Shown: positions 1 to 9,987 of the stretch, one piece after another
How positions within the stretch are numbered: position 1 is the stretch's first letter
How the letters are laid out: each line of letters starts with the position of its first letter
Source: Bacillus sp. ISL-55
GTDB taxonomy: Bacteria > Bacillota > Bacilli > Bacillales > Cytobacillaceae
NCBI RefSeq assembly: GCF_018613155.1
Contig: NZ_JAGGQU010000018.1
Location: 32,460 to 96,459, forward strand
Reading direction: 5' to 3'
DNA length: 64,000 bases
Notes under the pieces: generated by a model
Seen by the model: the letters and a program-made list of their open reading frames with translations, nothing else
Database searches by the model: none
What the model was told of the DNA's origin: nothing
Position numbers and translations under genes: made by a program

Positions 1-114
1 ACATTTATAATTTTAATACTAAACTCCTGATAAATTCGGAATAACTGAATATATTTAGTATTAATCAATAGATTTTGTTTGCGCTTTCATTCTATTCATG
101 AACAATTATACAAT

Positions 115-143
115 TTGACAAAAGAATATTCGTCTTGTAAAAT
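115..143 (+). promoter_or_regulatory. sigma-A promoter of serA
   Basis: TTGACA at 115-120 and TAAAAT at 138-143 are separated by 17 bp, a near-consensus vegetative promoter 41 bp before the serA start. No T-box or riboswitch fold was seen between it and the gene. Confidence 0.7.
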
Positions 144-183
144 AATCAGAAAATTACCACTTTAACAAAGGGAGTGAGAATGG

Positions 184-1758
184 ATGTTCCAGGTTTTAGC
201 GGCAGATTCAATAAAAGAAGAAGGCTTACAGCCATTATTAGAACAGGATGGTATCCAGGTACATATCGGGAGTGTTGACTCTGAGAGTATAGATCTACAA
301 AAAATCGATGCCCTGATCGTCAGGAGCGCAACGAAAGTCACCTCAGAACTGCTCGACAGAATGCCATCGTTGAAGCTCGTCGGCCGGGCAGGAGTCGGAG
401 TCGATAATATCGATGTTGCTGAAGCGACAAAAAGAGGAATTATCGTCGTCAATGCCCCGGATGGAAATACCATTTCAACCGCAGAGCATACATTTGCAAT
501 GATGTCCGCCTTAATGAGAAACATCCCCCAGGCACATGCCTCTGTAAAAAATGGAGAATGGAAAAGAAATCAATATATTGGCAATGAGCTATACGGAAAA
601 ACATTAGGAATCGTGGGTTTGGGAAGGATTGGTTCTGAGCTCGCAAAAAGGGCCAGGGCTTTCGGAATGTCAGTTAAGGTCTACGACCCATTCCTGACGA
701 TGGAACGAGCAGAGGTTTTAGGCGTCCAACTATCCACCTTCGATGAGGTCCTCGCTGAAACGGATATCATCTCGGTCCACACACCTTTGACGAAAGAAAC
801 AAAAGGACTTCTTAATGAAAAGACATTGAGTCAAACTAAAAAAGGGGTTTACCTCCTCAATTGTGCGAGAGGTGGAATAATTGATGAGATTGCTCTTGCC
901 CACTACATTGAAAAGGGCCATGTCGCCGGTGCTGCACTGGATGTATTTGAAACTGAACCCCCAGGGGACCACCCATTGCTGAAACTTGATTCTGTCATCA
1001 CCACCCCACACCTAGGAGCCTCAACAAAAGAAGCGCAATTGAATGTTGCTACCCAGGTCGCCAGAGAAATCAGTACTTATTTTGAAAATAAACCTGTTGC
1101 CAACTCAATCAATCTCCCAGCGATGTCTAAAGAGATCTATGAAAAGATCCAGCCTTATCACCAGCTTGCGAAAGAAATGGGCAAGATTGTCTCAGAATGT
1201 CACAATAAAGGAATCAGTGAATTGACCGCCACCTATTCTGGTACTGCGGCGGAACTCGAAACGTCCTTTTTAACAAAGGCACTGCTGGCAGGGTTCTTCG
1301 AAAACCGCATTGATGTGAAAGTAAACGAAGTGAATGCAATCCACATCGCAAAAGAACGCGGTATCATGGTGGGGGAAAAAGTGACTGGGAATTCATTTGG
1401 TTACGCAAATACCATAACAGTAAAAGCCAGCGGAGACGGAGAAACTTTTACAGCTAGAGGAACATACATCGAGCATTACGGGCCACGAATTGTCAGCCTG
1501 GACGGCTTTAATATTGATTTCCATCCATCAGGAAACCTTTTGTACATCCAGCATATGGACCGTCCTGGTGTAATTGGGCATGTAGGAAAGGTCCTGGGAG
1601 ACCACGGTGTGAATATCGCGACAATGCAAGTCGGCAGAAAAGAGGCTGGCGGCGAGGCTATCATGGTCCTCTCTTTTGACAGACCACTGCCAGATGAAAT
1701 GGTCGAAAAGCTGAAATCACTGCAGGACATTGTTACGATCAACAGTATTATACTCTGA
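184..1758 (+). CDS. serA: D-3-phosphoglycerate dehydrogenase
   Basis: First enzyme of L-serine synthesis: oxidises 3-phosphoglycerate to 3-phosphohydroxypyruvate with NAD in the cytosol. The 524-residue length matches the long SerA form of Bacillus. The Rossmann motif GLGRIG is at 145-150; catalytic Arg229 (NCARGG), Glu258 and His276 (TTPHLGAS) are all present. A C-terminal ACT domain (about 452-524, MDRPGVIGHVGKVL) follows the middle substrate-binding domain and suggests serine feedback control. The ATG at 184 is preceded by AAAGGGAG; an out-of-frame ATG at 180 is ignored. Monocistronic, ending at a strong hairpin shared with the convergent gene. Confidence 0.97.
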   Translation: MFQVLAADSIKEEGLQPLLEQDGIQVHIGSVDSESIDLQKIDALIVRSATKVTSELLDRMPSLKLVGRAGVGVDNIDVAEATKRGIIVVNAPDGNTISTAEHTFAMMSALMRNIPQAHASVKNGEWKRNQYIGNELYGKTLGIVGLGRIGSELAKRARAFGMSVKVYDPFLTMERAEVLGVQLSTFDEVLAETDIISVHTPLTKETKGLLNEKTLSQTKKGVYLLNCARGGIIDEIALAHYIEKGHVAGAALDVFETEPPGDHPLLKLDSVITTPHLGASTKEAQLNVATQVAREISTYFENKPVANSINLPAMSKEIYEKIQPYHQLAKEMGKIVSECHNKGISELTATYSGTAAELETSFLTKALLAGFFENRIDVKVNEVNAIHIAKERGIMVGEKVTGNSFGYANTITVKASGDGETFTARGTYIEHYGPRIVSLDGFNIDFHPSGNLLYIQHMDRPGVIGHVGKVLGDHGVNIATMQVGRKEAGGEAIMVLSFDRPLPDEMVEKLKSLQDIVTINSIIL

Positions 1759-1797
1759 ACAAACAGGCCTCCCTACAGTGAGGCCTGTTTGTTTTTC
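1758..1797. terminator. bidirectional terminator serA / hisJ-like
   Basis: Inverted repeat AACAAACAGGCCTC / GAGGCCTGTTTGTT with an 8-nt loop followed by a T-run. It sits between convergent genes and can serve both. Confidence 0.85.
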
Positions 1798-2608
1798 AAC
1801 CCAAAGGATATGATTTTCGTTCTCCTTTTGAGAAGGTGATAATTTCTTCGTAACCCACAAGCCTGGCAAGCGTCAGAGCCTGATCAAAATCAGCACCGAC
1901 ATGCTCAGGTACATGGGCATCCGATGACAAGACAATCGGTATATTCTTATCAAAGCACATCTGCAAAAGCCTTTTATCGGGATATAAAGTCTGAGTAGGC
2001 TTCCTTAATCCTGCAGTGCTTATTTCCACACAGGTCTTGGATTGGGCCAACGCCGTTGTTGCCCTATCATACTGTTCCAATAGGAAACTTTCATCCTCAG
2101 GGACATATTTAAAAATCTTCACAAGATCGATATGCCCGATTATATCAAACAGATTTGATTGCGCCAGAGTTACTACCTGGTCAAAATACCTTCGATAAAC
2201 CTCATAAACATCTCTTCTGTCCCACTCTTTTCGATACTCGGCAAGATCAATCCCAAAATCACCAATCCAATGGATCGATCCAATTACATAATCGAAGTCA
2301 TAGCTCTTGATGAACTGCTCCATCTCCTTATGCTTGCCAGGAGTGTAGTCCATTTCGATCGACATTTTAACGTCAATTTCGTTTCTCCACGCTTGCTCGA
2401 AAAGATCGACGTAATCTGCCATATCATAGAATCTGCGTTCATCCACCCAGCTGTTGCGTAAAATATCAGCAGTCTGATAAAAGTGATATGCATGCTCAGA
2501 AATCCCGAAATGCTGGATCCTCTTTTCATTGGCTGTATCAGTAAACTGTTTCAAATAATCAAGCGTCAATGTGCCTCTTTCCAAATGGTTGTGGTAATCC
2601 GTCAGCAT
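1796..2608 (-). CDS. hisJ: PHP-family histidinol-phosphatase (HisJ-like)
   Basis: PHP-domain metal-dependent phosphoesterase of the HisJ type, expected to release phosphate from histidinol phosphate. Visible metal-site motifs are DYHNH at the N-terminus, SEHA, GSIHWIG, GHIDL and SSDAH near the C-terminus, in the HisJ order. The open frame extends to 2668, but AAAGGGG lies 9 nt upstream of the ATG at 2608, giving 270 residues and a start MLTDYHNH as in the family. It is not beside other his genes, so the substrate is inferred from family only; another PHP phosphatase role is possible. Confidence 0.8.
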   Translation of the reverse strand: MLTDYHNHLERGTLTLDYLKQFTDTANEKRIQHFGISEHAYHFYQTADILRNSWVDERRFYDMADYVDLFEQAWRNEIDVKMSIEMDYTPGKHKEMEQFIKSYDFDYVIGSIHWIGDFGIDLAEYRKEWDRRDVYEVYRRYFDQVVTLAQSNLFDIIGHIDLVKIFKYVPEDESFLLEQYDRATTALAQSKTCVEISTAGLRKPTQTLYPDKRLLQMCFDKNIPIVLSSDAHVPEHVGADFDQALTLARLVGYEEIITFSKGERKSYPLG

Positions 2609-2675
2609 AGTGCCCATCCCCTTTGTGACCGTTTTACCTATTATACTTTCAGATAATAACCGGTACAAGGCTAGA

Positions 2676-3644
2676 TTATCGGGTTATTAATATTTGCTGA
2701 GGTCGTATCGTGTCAGATGTCAGATTGTTCAGGGCTTTTAATTTTTCAATAGTGGTGTTCGTCTTTCTCGCGATAGAGTGCAGTGTATCCCCTGCTTCAA
2801 CGACATAACTCTGATCATCTGATTTCACAATTACTAAAATATCACCTTGAGAGATGTGGCTATTATTTATGTCATTCTTTTGCTTGATCGCTTCTACCGA
2901 TGTGTTATATTGTCGTGCTATTGACCAGAGAGTCTCTCCTCTTTGGACGGTATGATTTACCTGTTTCTCTTTTGGCGGCAGGACGGCAGCCACGGTATCC
3001 GGTCCATTTATTTTCACATTTTCAGCGCTTACATTCTCACCTTGATTAATGAATGTATCATCGTTCAGACGCAGCTTCGCGATTGTTGCCAGCGACACTT
3101 CATTACGTTTTTGCTCCATAGCTACTACTGGTTGTCCTATAGCTGCTTCTCCCAAAGCCAATACAGGGTCCATGGCATTTTCCTTTCCATATGTCCATTT
3201 TTCTTCATGGATTTCAAAATGAAGATGAACACCAGAAGAATCCCCTGTGTTTCCCATCAGGCCGATAATATCACCTTGCTGAACGACCTGTCCTTCCTTA
3301 ACATTCCTTTTGTTCAAATGGGCGTATACAGTTTCCAGATTGTTGTCATGCTTAATGAACACAACATGTCCATACGAACCCGAATAATATGACTTTGTTA
3401 CTACTCCTTTATCAACACTATGTATAGGTGTTTTGAATTCACCTGCAATGTCAATTCCCTTGTGGTGGCCATGACGTGTTCCATATAAATCCGTAACGAC
3501 CCCCTCAGCCGGCCAAACCCAATCTGAAGTCAATTCCTTTATATCGAGCATTTCTGCCTGAGAGTGCTTTCCGCCAAGAAATAGCAAGCTGATACAGAGT
3601 GCCATTAACCCAGCAATGAGTAAACGCTTTATGTAATCCTGCAT
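2676..3644 (-). CDS. secreted M23 peptidase with two LysM domains
   Basis: Exported cell-wall endopeptidase. Residues 1-30 form a signal peptide or anchor (KR, hydrophobic stretch, SQA). The M23 domain follows (about 45-165) with zinc ligands His61, Asp65 (HKGIDI) and His142 in the VHLHF motif; His109 in the YAHLN motif is the usual catalytic His. Two LysM repeats (about 230-275 and 278-321, each with GDTL/GETLWSIAR) would hold it on peptidoglycan. The M23 part resembles sporulation enzyme LytH (YunA), but that assignment is not secure. GGAGG lies just before the ATG. Confidence 0.88.
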   Translation of the reverse strand: MQDYIKRLLIAGLMALCISLLFLGGKHSQAEMLDIKELTSDWVWPAEGVVTDLYGTRHGHHKGIDIAGEFKTPIHSVDKGVVTKSYYSGSYGHVVFIKHDNNLETVYAHLNKRNVKEGQVVQQGDIIGLMGNTGDSSGVHLHFEIHEEKWTYGKENAMDPVLALGEAAIGQPVVAMEQKRNEVSLATIAKLRLNDDTFINQGENVSAENVKINGPDTVAAVLPPKEKQVNHTVQRGETLWSIARQYNTSVEAIKQKNDINNSHISQGDILVIVKSDDQSYVVEAGDTLHSIARKTNTTIEKLKALNNLTSDTIRPQQILITR

Positions 3645-3838
3645 TTTCTTCCTCCTTAACTTTTTACTCCCTTTCCATCCCTATGACAGCCTGTACGAAA
3701 TTAGAACTGTATGGCTGGAAAAGCAGCAGCTAAAAAAAGCACATTCGTTATAATTGGTGGTAAACTGCTTTTTTATGCAAAAGAAGGAAAATTTGTTTAT
3801 GTAAAGCTATCGAGAGTTCTACTTCAATGCACAAAAAA

Positions 3839-3861
3839 AGAAAGACCAGATGGCCTTTCTT
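3839..3861 (-). terminator. terminator of sigX-rsiX
   Basis: On the minus strand AGAAAGGCC / GGTCTTTCT with a short loop runs into T7, directly after the rsiX stop. Confidence 0.75.
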
Positions 3862-5100
3862 CTAGTTAATATTTTTCTTGTTTGGAGCGAGTGGGAGCGG
3901 GAGAACTTCGTTCAGATTGAAAGGTCCAAGCTGATCGATGTTTGCATTTGTGAATCTGACACCAGAGTAATCAAATTCACTCGCTGTCATTAAAATTGCC
4001 TCAAGATTGGGCAGATAACTTTCATCCAGGGTTGTATTCTTGTCGATTGTAATCTCTAAGATATCATTTTCGGATTTATTGGTTTCTGCCAGGCTGAAAA
4101 TTTCCGGAAGTGATGCTGAAAGGTATCCATCCCCTTTCCACATTTGCTCAAATGCTTTCCCTATAGATTCATGCTGTTCTTTTGTCGGTACAAGGTACGG
4201 GTTCTGTACCCCCTCCACAGTCAAAAACAAGTACGCCCGCCTCTTTTTTGTTTCTGCGTTGAGCGGAAGCTCCTCCAACAAGCCGATGTTGCTTAGTTCA
4301 AGCCCTGGTTTTCCCTCTGTCGACAGAACCATTTTATCTATTCCTGCACCTGAGAAATTTTGAGTCATTGAATCGATGAATATGACGTTTGCAGTGCTGC
4401 CATCTCGGTAGGGATTATTTTGTTTAACATCCATTGTCAATGTCTTAGTCGCTTCATCAAAGTTCCAGGCAGCGTCCATTGGATAGTAATCGGTCAATCC
4501 CCATTCCTTTTCCATTAGCTTCGGCATCGTTTCTGTATAGTTGTCAATCCAGGACTTGCCTTCTTCCTTCGGTGTCGTTACCGTAACTGGAACGATCCTC
4601 ATCGCCTGGTCGTCAGGAATTGCATAAGTAAGAATTTCGGATGTCTCGGTGTCTACCTCTTCTGCATATAAAGAAATCAGGCCGTCATAAGGATTAGCTT
4701 TATCCATCGCAGCGAATTCTTTGCTCTTTTCTTCAGCCTCACCATCGGCTGCATCCATCATGAGAGTGCTCTCCTCCTGGCTGGCACTTTCATTTGCCGT
4801 ATCATCCCTGACAGCTGTATCCATCTCCATGAATGACTTGGCATCAGAAGCAGAGTTGCTTTCAATGCTTTTATCGGCGGAGTGGTTCACACCCATCAAC
4901 CCTGGTGAAAGGATGAATGCAAGGAAAAGTACGGCTGCCAGCGCAGCACCCGGAATAACCCATGTCGGCATTGTCTTTCTTTTTTCAACACGATGAGCGA
5001 TATTCTGATAAATGTCACGAGAGTCGCGATGATCTTTAACCTTAGGCATTTGGCCGAGGATTTCTTCTAGCTGCTTATCGCTTAGCTGTGACTTTTTCAC
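3862..5100 (-). CDS. rsiX: anti-sigma-X factor
   Basis: Membrane anti-sigma factor that holds SigX. A cytoplasmic N-terminus of about 45 residues (LSDKQLEEILGQMPKVKDHR) precedes a single membrane segment (46-66); the remaining 340 residues, rich in acid and Ser early on, would lie outside. It starts with GTG at 5100 and overlaps the end of sigX by 26 bp, so the two are translationally coupled. Position beside sigX and resE is as in B. subtilis. At 412 residues it is somewhat longer than B. subtilis RsiX. Confidence 0.9.
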   Translation of the reverse strand: MKKSQLSDKQLEEILGQMPKVKDHRDSRDIYQNIAHRVEKRKTMPTWVIPGAALAAVLFLAFILSPGLMGVNHSADKSIESNSASDAKSFMEMDTAVRDDTANESASQEESTLMMDAADGEAEEKSKEFAAMDKANPYDGLISLYAEEVDTETSEILTYAIPDDQAMRIVPVTVTTPKEEGKSWIDNYTETMPKLMEKEWGLTDYYPMDAAWNFDEATKTLTMDVKQNNPYRDGSTANVIFIDSMTQNFSGAGIDKMVLSTEGKPGLELSNIGLLEELPLNAETKKRRAYLFLTVEGVQNPYLVPTKEQHESIGKAFEQMWKGDGYLSASLPEIFSLAETNKSENDILEITIDKNTTLDESYLPNLEAILMTASEFDYSGVRFTNANIDQLGPFNLNEVLPLPLAPNKKNIN

Positions 5101-5626
5101 TAGTCATCCCTTCCTTTTCAATCATTTCTTCCATCAGCTTTTTCAATGTCTTCAAAGCACGGTGCTGAGTCGTCTTTACCTTACTTTCCGTCCATGATAA
5201 AGCTTCTGCTGTTTCGCTGATCGTTAACTCATGTATATAGCGCATGATGATGACCATTCGCTGGTCAACCGTGCATTGGTCAAGGCACTTGTACATCATT
5301 TGAATCTCTTCACTTTGGAGTGCCATTTCTTCAGGAAGGGGCTGGTCGTCCCTTACCTGGCGGGCAGACATATCAAAGGATTCAAGCAATCGCTGCTTCC
5401 AGCCTTTCTGTTTGCGGAAGTGATCGATCGCGACATTTTTGGCAATCGAAAACAGCCATGTCTTCTCACTGCTCTTTCCTTCAAACCGGTTGTATGCCTT
5501 CAAAACGCGAATGTATACTTCCTGTACAAGGTCTTCAGCCAGCTCCCTGCTTTTAACCATATAAAATAAAAATTGAAAAACGTCATGATGATATTTTTGA
5601 TACAATTCATCAAAAACGGAGTTCAT
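5075..5626 (-). CDS. sigX: ECF RNA polymerase sigma factor SigX
   Basis: Extracytoplasmic-function sigma factor controlling cell-envelope genes in Bacillus. Region 2 (LAEDLVQEVYIRVLKAYNRF then KTWLFSIAKNVAIDHFRK) and region 4 (LTISETAEALSWTESKVKTT) are intact. The frame opens at 5650, but GGAGG precedes the ATG at 5626, and the resulting start MNSVFDELYQKYH aligns with the B. subtilis protein; 183 residues. The 0.5-kb upstream gap holds a tandem palindrome array, which separates it from resE. Confidence 0.93.
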   Translation of the reverse strand: MNSVFDELYQKYHHDVFQFLFYMVKSRELAEDLVQEVYIRVLKAYNRFEGKSSEKTWLFSIAKNVAIDHFRKQKGWKQRLLESFDMSARQVRDDQPLPEEMALQSEEIQMMYKCLDQCTVDQRMVIIMRYIHELTISETAEALSWTESKVKTTQHRALKTLKKLMEEMIEKEGMTSEKVTAKR

Positions 5627-5816
5627 AGCTCTATTCGCCTCCGTATTCATTAGATTAGTCGTAAAGTATTAATAAAAGTTTCATATTAACTATATTATTT
5701 TTAGAATGGAAATGGAAGGAATTTTCGAGGACAAAATATTTGATGAAGTTACGTTATATTAAAGTGAATTACCTGAATAAGGTAGGCTATGGAATAAATA
5801 ATTCTGATGGAGGGTA

Positions 5817-6071
5817 CTAACGGACACTTTTTCCATGATTCCCTTTACGTTTGACCGATAGAGGTGTTCTAACGGACACTTTCCTCTGAATTCTGCTTCT
5901 GTTTGTCCGATAGAGACGTTTTAACGGACACTTTTTCCCTGATTCTCTTAGCGTTTGTCCGATAGGGGCATTCTAACGGACACTTTTCCCCCTGATTCCC
6001 TTTGTGTTTGTCCGATAGAGGCGCTCTATTGGACAATAACCCCTCTATTCCACTTCAGTTTGTCCGATAGC
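5817..6071. repeat. 52-bp tandem palindrome array A
   Basis: About five units between sigX and resE; unit starts are at 5817, 5869, 5921, 5973 and 6026. Each unit has an arm CTAACGGACA, a 25-nt interior, an arm TGTCCGATAG and a linker of about 7 nt. The last arm is at 6061. Most of the 524-bp intergenic gap is this array; the rest is the sigX leader and the resE terminator. No credible gene is present. Confidence 0.93.
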
Positions 6072-6104
6072 GGGTTTCTAAAGAAATTCCCATGTTTAAA
6101 AACA

Positions 6105-6138
6105 CAAAAAAGCCCACCCACAAATCGGGATGGACTTA
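6105..6138 (-). terminator. terminator of resDE
   Basis: Minus-strand hairpin AAGTCCATCCC / GGGTGGGCTT followed by T6, 37 bp after the resE stop. Confidence 0.7.
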
Positions 6139-6174
6139 TTCATTGTTCCTCGTGAATCAAGAATAGTCGGCAAG

Positions 6175-7962
6175 TTATTCAATATTTCGAGGGATGAAAA
6201 AGGAAAATGTCGTTCCTTGTCCGAGTTTGCTTTTTACCGAGATATTTCCTCGATGTGCGTCGATAATATTCTTGGCAATTGCTAGTCCAAGCCCGGTGCC
6301 GGATACACCGCGAGTCCTGGATTTATCGCCTTTATAAAACCTCTCGAACAAGAATGGTAAATCTTCCTCAGGGATACCAGGCCCCTGGTCGCTCACCTCA
6401 AAATATAATCCTTTTTCATCGGTTCTTCCACCAATGACGACGGATGCCGAATCAGGGACGTGCCTTATAGCATTATCGATCAAGTTGGTCAGGACCTGTT
6501 CGATGCGGTCTGGATCAAAACGGAAATCTTGTTCTTCTGAATCAAACTGGACAGATAACTCAATTCCCTTTTCCTTCGCCAAACCATGGAATTTACGGAT
6601 AATTCGATTTACATATGGATTAATTTCGACGGATTCAACGTTTAGAAGAATATGACCTGCTTCCATACGGGCTAAGTCAAGAAGTTCATTAACAAGGCGG
6701 CCCATTCGCAGTGACTCATCGTAAATGACTTTAGCCATTTCCTTCTTTTCTTCATCCGTTTGAGCGATGTCATCGACGATCGCTTCACTATAACCTTGCA
6801 TCATCGAAATCGGCGTTCTTAATTCGTGTGAAACATTGGCGATGAAATCTTCCCTCATCTTGTCGAGTTTTCGTTCATCAGTCATATCCCGGACTACAGC
6901 AACAGCCCCGCGGATGAATCTTTTATTATACAGCGGGCTGACAATGATTACCCAGGTTCTTCCCTGGGCAGTGATCTCACCAACCTGCTCTTTTTCCGTA
7001 TTGACTGCCAGCTGGAATAACTCCATGACTTCAGAAGGGACGGCATCTGTATTCTCAGAAGCCAGGCCCTGCTCATAATACCAGTATCTCAGGAATACTT
7101 CAGCAGGCGGATTCGTAATCAGGATTGTACCATCACGATTGAAAGTGATCACTCCATCTGCCATGCTGCTAAGGATGCTTGTCAGTTGTTCTTTTTCCTG
7201 ACTCAATGCGTTCATGTTGAATTTCAGCTGTCTGCCCATCTGATTGAAGGCAGTTGCTAATTCCCCTATTTCATCATGAGTGAGGATTGGTACTTTTGTG
7301 TCAAACTTGCCTCTGGCGACTTCAAAGGCTGCCTCCCTCATTTTACGCAAAGGTGCAGTGATCCTGGTGGACAGGAAGAAAGCAAAGATTGTCGTAAGGA
7401 CTATTGCCACGCCCGCTGCAAGCAAGATGAACTTCGTTGTCAGCCTGGTCGTCTCTTCCATCACCTCAAGTGACTGATAAATGAATACGGCCCCGTTCCC
7501 TTGCTCAAACTGGTCAAGCGGAACACCGATCATTAAATACTGAGTATCATCAACCTCGTTTGAAATACCTGGCATAGAAGAAATGATATCTACAGTTTTA
7601 TCATCCTTAAAAACCGCAGAGAGATCCCGGTCATTCATAAAAAATGAAATCGGTACATGTGCTGTATCTTCTCCATCAGGTGAGTAAAAATAAGTATCCT
7701 TATCTTTAATGACAGTCACTCTAGAGTCATCGTCGACCATTTCCCATGCAATTTCAAGACCTAGTTGTTCCTCCTGGCCAGGATGGTCTTCCAGTACCCT
7801 GGCTATTTTCTCTGCAGTATTGGTCATTCCTTTTCTGGTTTCATTAATGTGATAGTTTTCAAAAAATTCCATCAGCATCACTGTCAAGATGAATAACACA
7901 AATGAAACCAGCAAAAGGATGGTAATCCAAAGTTTACCTACTACACTGCGCCAAAACATCAT
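6175..7962 (-). CDS. resE: sensor histidine kinase ResE
   Basis: Membrane kinase of the ResDE system, which in Bacillus turns on genes for anaerobic and respiratory growth. Order of parts: TM1 (about 12-32), an extracellular sensor segment, TM2 (about 176-198), HAMP, a PAS-like region, the HisKA box with the phosphorylated His in SHELRTPISMMQGY, and the ATPase domain with N box (NLIDNAIRH), G1 (DQGPGIP) and G2 (GTGLGLAI). 595 residues, close to the B. subtilis length. Its ATG overlaps the resD stop by 4 bp. Confidence 0.96.
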   Translation of the reverse strand: MMFWRSVVGKLWITILLLVSFVLFILTVMLMEFFENYHINETRKGMTNTAEKIARVLEDHPGQEEQLGLEIAWEMVDDDSRVTVIKDKDTYFYSPDGEDTAHVPISFFMNDRDLSAVFKDDKTVDIISSMPGISNEVDDTQYLMIGVPLDQFEQGNGAVFIYQSLEVMEETTRLTTKFILLAAGVAIVLTTIFAFFLSTRITAPLRKMREAAFEVARGKFDTKVPILTHDEIGELATAFNQMGRQLKFNMNALSQEKEQLTSILSSMADGVITFNRDGTILITNPPAEVFLRYWYYEQGLASENTDAVPSEVMELFQLAVNTEKEQVGEITAQGRTWVIIVSPLYNKRFIRGAVAVVRDMTDERKLDKMREDFIANVSHELRTPISMMQGYSEAIVDDIAQTDEEKKEMAKVIYDESLRMGRLVNELLDLARMEAGHILLNVESVEINPYVNRIIRKFHGLAKEKGIELSVQFDSEEQDFRFDPDRIEQVLTNLIDNAIRHVPDSASVVIGGRTDEKGLYFEVSDQGPGIPEEDLPFLFERFYKGDKSRTRGVSGTGLGLAIAKNIIDAHRGNISVKSKLGQGTTFSFFIPRNIE

Positions 7963-8675
7963 TCATTGACTACCTCGAACTTGTAGCCAACCCCCCAGAC
8001 TGTCACGATCATTTTCGCAGCCTGTTCAGATACTTTGTTCAGCTTCTCGCGCAATCTTTTAACATGTGTATCAACCGTTCGTAAATCACCGAAAAATTCA
8101 TAATGCCAAACTTCTTTCAATAATTGCTCCCGATCAAAAACTTTATCAGGCGCTTTCGCCAGGAAGTAAAGCAGTTCATATTCCTTAGGCGTCAAGCTGA
8201 CTTCTTTGCCATCTGCCAAAACCCTATGGGCATCATTATCAATGGTTAAATGAGGGAAAACAATTACATCTTTAGCAGTTGTCTCTGTCTGCAAGTAGCT
8301 TGTGCTCGATGAACGGCGGAGCATAGCTTTGACTCTCAGGACAACTTCACGAGGGCTGAACGGCTTGACGATATAATCATCAGTACCTACCTCGAAGCCT
8401 TGGACCCTGTTCACTTCCTCGCCTTTTGCGGTTAGCATGATAACAGGAGTTGACTTCTTTTCACGAAGGTCACGACAAACTTCGATTCCATCTTTCCCAG
8501 GCATCATCAAATCAAGAAGGATTACGTCATAATCGTTGGCAAGCGCTTTTGCCAACGCTTCATTTCCATCTTCTGCTTCTTCAATTATATAGTTCTCTCT
8601 TTCAAGATACATTTTCAACAATCGTCTAATTCTTTCTTCATCATCCACTACTAAAATCTTCACGTCTTTTTCCAT
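7959..8675 (-). CDS. resD: response regulator ResD
   Basis: OmpR-type response regulator paired with ResE. Receiver domain with acidic pair DD at 11-12, phosphate-accepting Asp55 (LLDLMMP) and Lys in VKPFSPRE; winged-helix DNA-binding domain at the C-terminus (LTPKEYELLYFLA, LRTVDTHVKRLREKL). 238 residues. ResD controls aerobic/anaerobic respiration genes including resABC itself and sits just downstream of them, separated by a strong terminator, so it can be expressed separately. Confidence 0.96.
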   Translation of the reverse strand: MEKDVKILVVDDEERIRRLLKMYLERENYIIEEAEDGNEALAKALANDYDVILLDLMMPGKDGIEVCRDLREKKSTPVIMLTAKGEEVNRVQGFEVGTDDYIVKPFSPREVVLRVKAMLRRSSSTSYLQTETTAKDVIVFPHLTIDNDAHRVLADGKEVSLTPKEYELLYFLAKAPDKVFDREQLLKEVWHYEFFGDLRTVDTHVKRLREKLNKVSEQAAKMIVTVWGVGYKFEVVNE

Positions 8676-8736
8676 AAAATATATCCCTCCCTGCGATTAT
8701 TTTACATAAACATGCGTTTACTTGCCATGATTTTTT

Positions 8737-8768
8737 AAAAAAGGCCTTCACTTAAGACAGTGAAGGCA
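8737..8768 (-). terminator. terminator of resABC
   Basis: Minus-strand GCCTTCACT / AGTGAAGGC with a 6-nt loop then T6, between resC and resD. Confidence 0.88.
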
Positions 8769-8787
8769 GTCATAAAATTGACACAAA

Positions 8788-9975
8788 TTAGGAACCTGCA
8801 TAAGAATGCAGACCTGCGATAACAAGGTTAACTGCTACCAGGTTGAACATAATAATGATAAAACCGATGACCGCTAGCCATGCCGATTTCTCGCCATGCC
8901 ATCCTTTTGAAAGGCGCAGGTGCAGGAAAGCCGCGTAGAAAAGCCAGGTTATCAATGCCCACACTTCCTTTGGATCCCAGCCCCAGAAGCGAGTCCAGGC
9001 AATCTGGGCCCAAATCATTGCAAAAATCAGACCGCCAAGAGTGAAAACCGGGAAGCCGATTAAAACCGAGCGATAGCCAATCTCATCGACGAGATCCATA
9101 TTAATATTCTTCGTCAACGGCTGCAATGCAGCAGCAACGCGCTTGCGCAGGACGAGTCTTAGTAATACATATAATACTATACCCGCTATGAGCGACCAAA
9201 TAACAGTATTCAATTTCTTTGCACTGATGATTGCAGGTGTCTCGAACAATGGTTCAAAACGATCTTTGTTTGTCAACTCATACTGATGGGGTCCAACAAG
9301 AGCAGGAATTGTAAATTCCTCAGTAGCAGGCTGGCCATCCTTGTTGATATAGTTAAAATTCGCTGAATAATCTGTTGCTGCAAAGAAACTGGAAACGAAT
9401 ACGAAGCCAAGCGTGCTGATCAAGCCAAACAAGACAACTTCAAGCCATAATGTACTTTTGGTTTTCTTCGTCTGATCAACACTTCTAACGAGATAAATCA
9501 GACCAGCAGCAAAACTGATTGCCAGGATTGCTTGTCCGATCGCTGTCGTCGTAACGTGAATATGGAGCCAGTAACTTTGCAGTGCCGGAATCAATGGGGT
9601 TACGTCCCTTGGGAACATGCTTCCATAGGCAATGATCAAAGCAGCTACAGGCAAAGTGAACAGTCCCAGCAATGGTGTTTTATACATGAAATAAATGACG
9701 ATAAATGCCCCTACCAATGACATGCCGAAGAATGTCGTGAATTCGAACAGATTGCTGACCGGCGCGTGTCCGGAAGCAATCCATCTTAAAATGAAAAATG
9801 TCAACTGGGATAGGAAACCCGCAATCGTTACAACTAGCCCAATCTTCGCCCATTTGTTAGGTGTGTTTTTTTTGTCAGCATGCCTTTTATCCTTAATAGC
9901 TCCCCCGAAAAACAAAATACCGACTAGATAGAGGATAAATGCTGCAAACAGAAAGTTAGAACTCAACTCAACCAT
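8788..9975 (-). CDS. resC: cytochrome c biogenesis protein ResC (CcsA type)
   Basis: Polytopic membrane protein of system II cytochrome c maturation; with ResB it moves haem to the outer face and attaches it to apocytochrome c. The tryptophan-rich haem-handling motif is visible late in the protein ([19 protein letters not shown]), with conserved His in SYWLHIHV and in LHSYAGS at the C-terminus. About eight membrane segments, 395 residues. It follows resB by 12 bp. Confidence 0.95.
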   Translation of the reverse strand: MVELSSNFLFAAFILYLVGILFFGGAIKDKRHADKKNTPNKWAKIGLVVTIAGFLSQLTFFILRWIASGHAPVSNLFEFTTFFGMSLVGAFIVIYFMYKTPLLGLFTLPVAALIIAYGSMFPRDVTPLIPALQSYWLHIHVTTTAIGQAILAISFAAGLIYLVRSVDQTKKTKSTLWLEVVLFGLISTLGFVFVSSFFAATDYSANFNYINKDGQPATEEFTIPALVGPHQYELTNKDRFEPLFETPAIISAKKLNTVIWSLIAGIVLYVLLRLVLRKRVAAALQPLTKNINMDLVDEIGYRSVLIGFPVFTLGGLIFAMIWAQIAWTRFWGWDPKEVWALITWLFYAAFLHLRLSKGWHGEKSAWLAVIGFIIIMFNLVAVNLVIAGLHSYAGS

Positions 9976-9987
9976 TATATTCCCTCC

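Noticed and set aside
5955..6155. Open frame within array A
   Set aside because: It is produced by the repeat sequence; no ribosome site, no protein-like composition.
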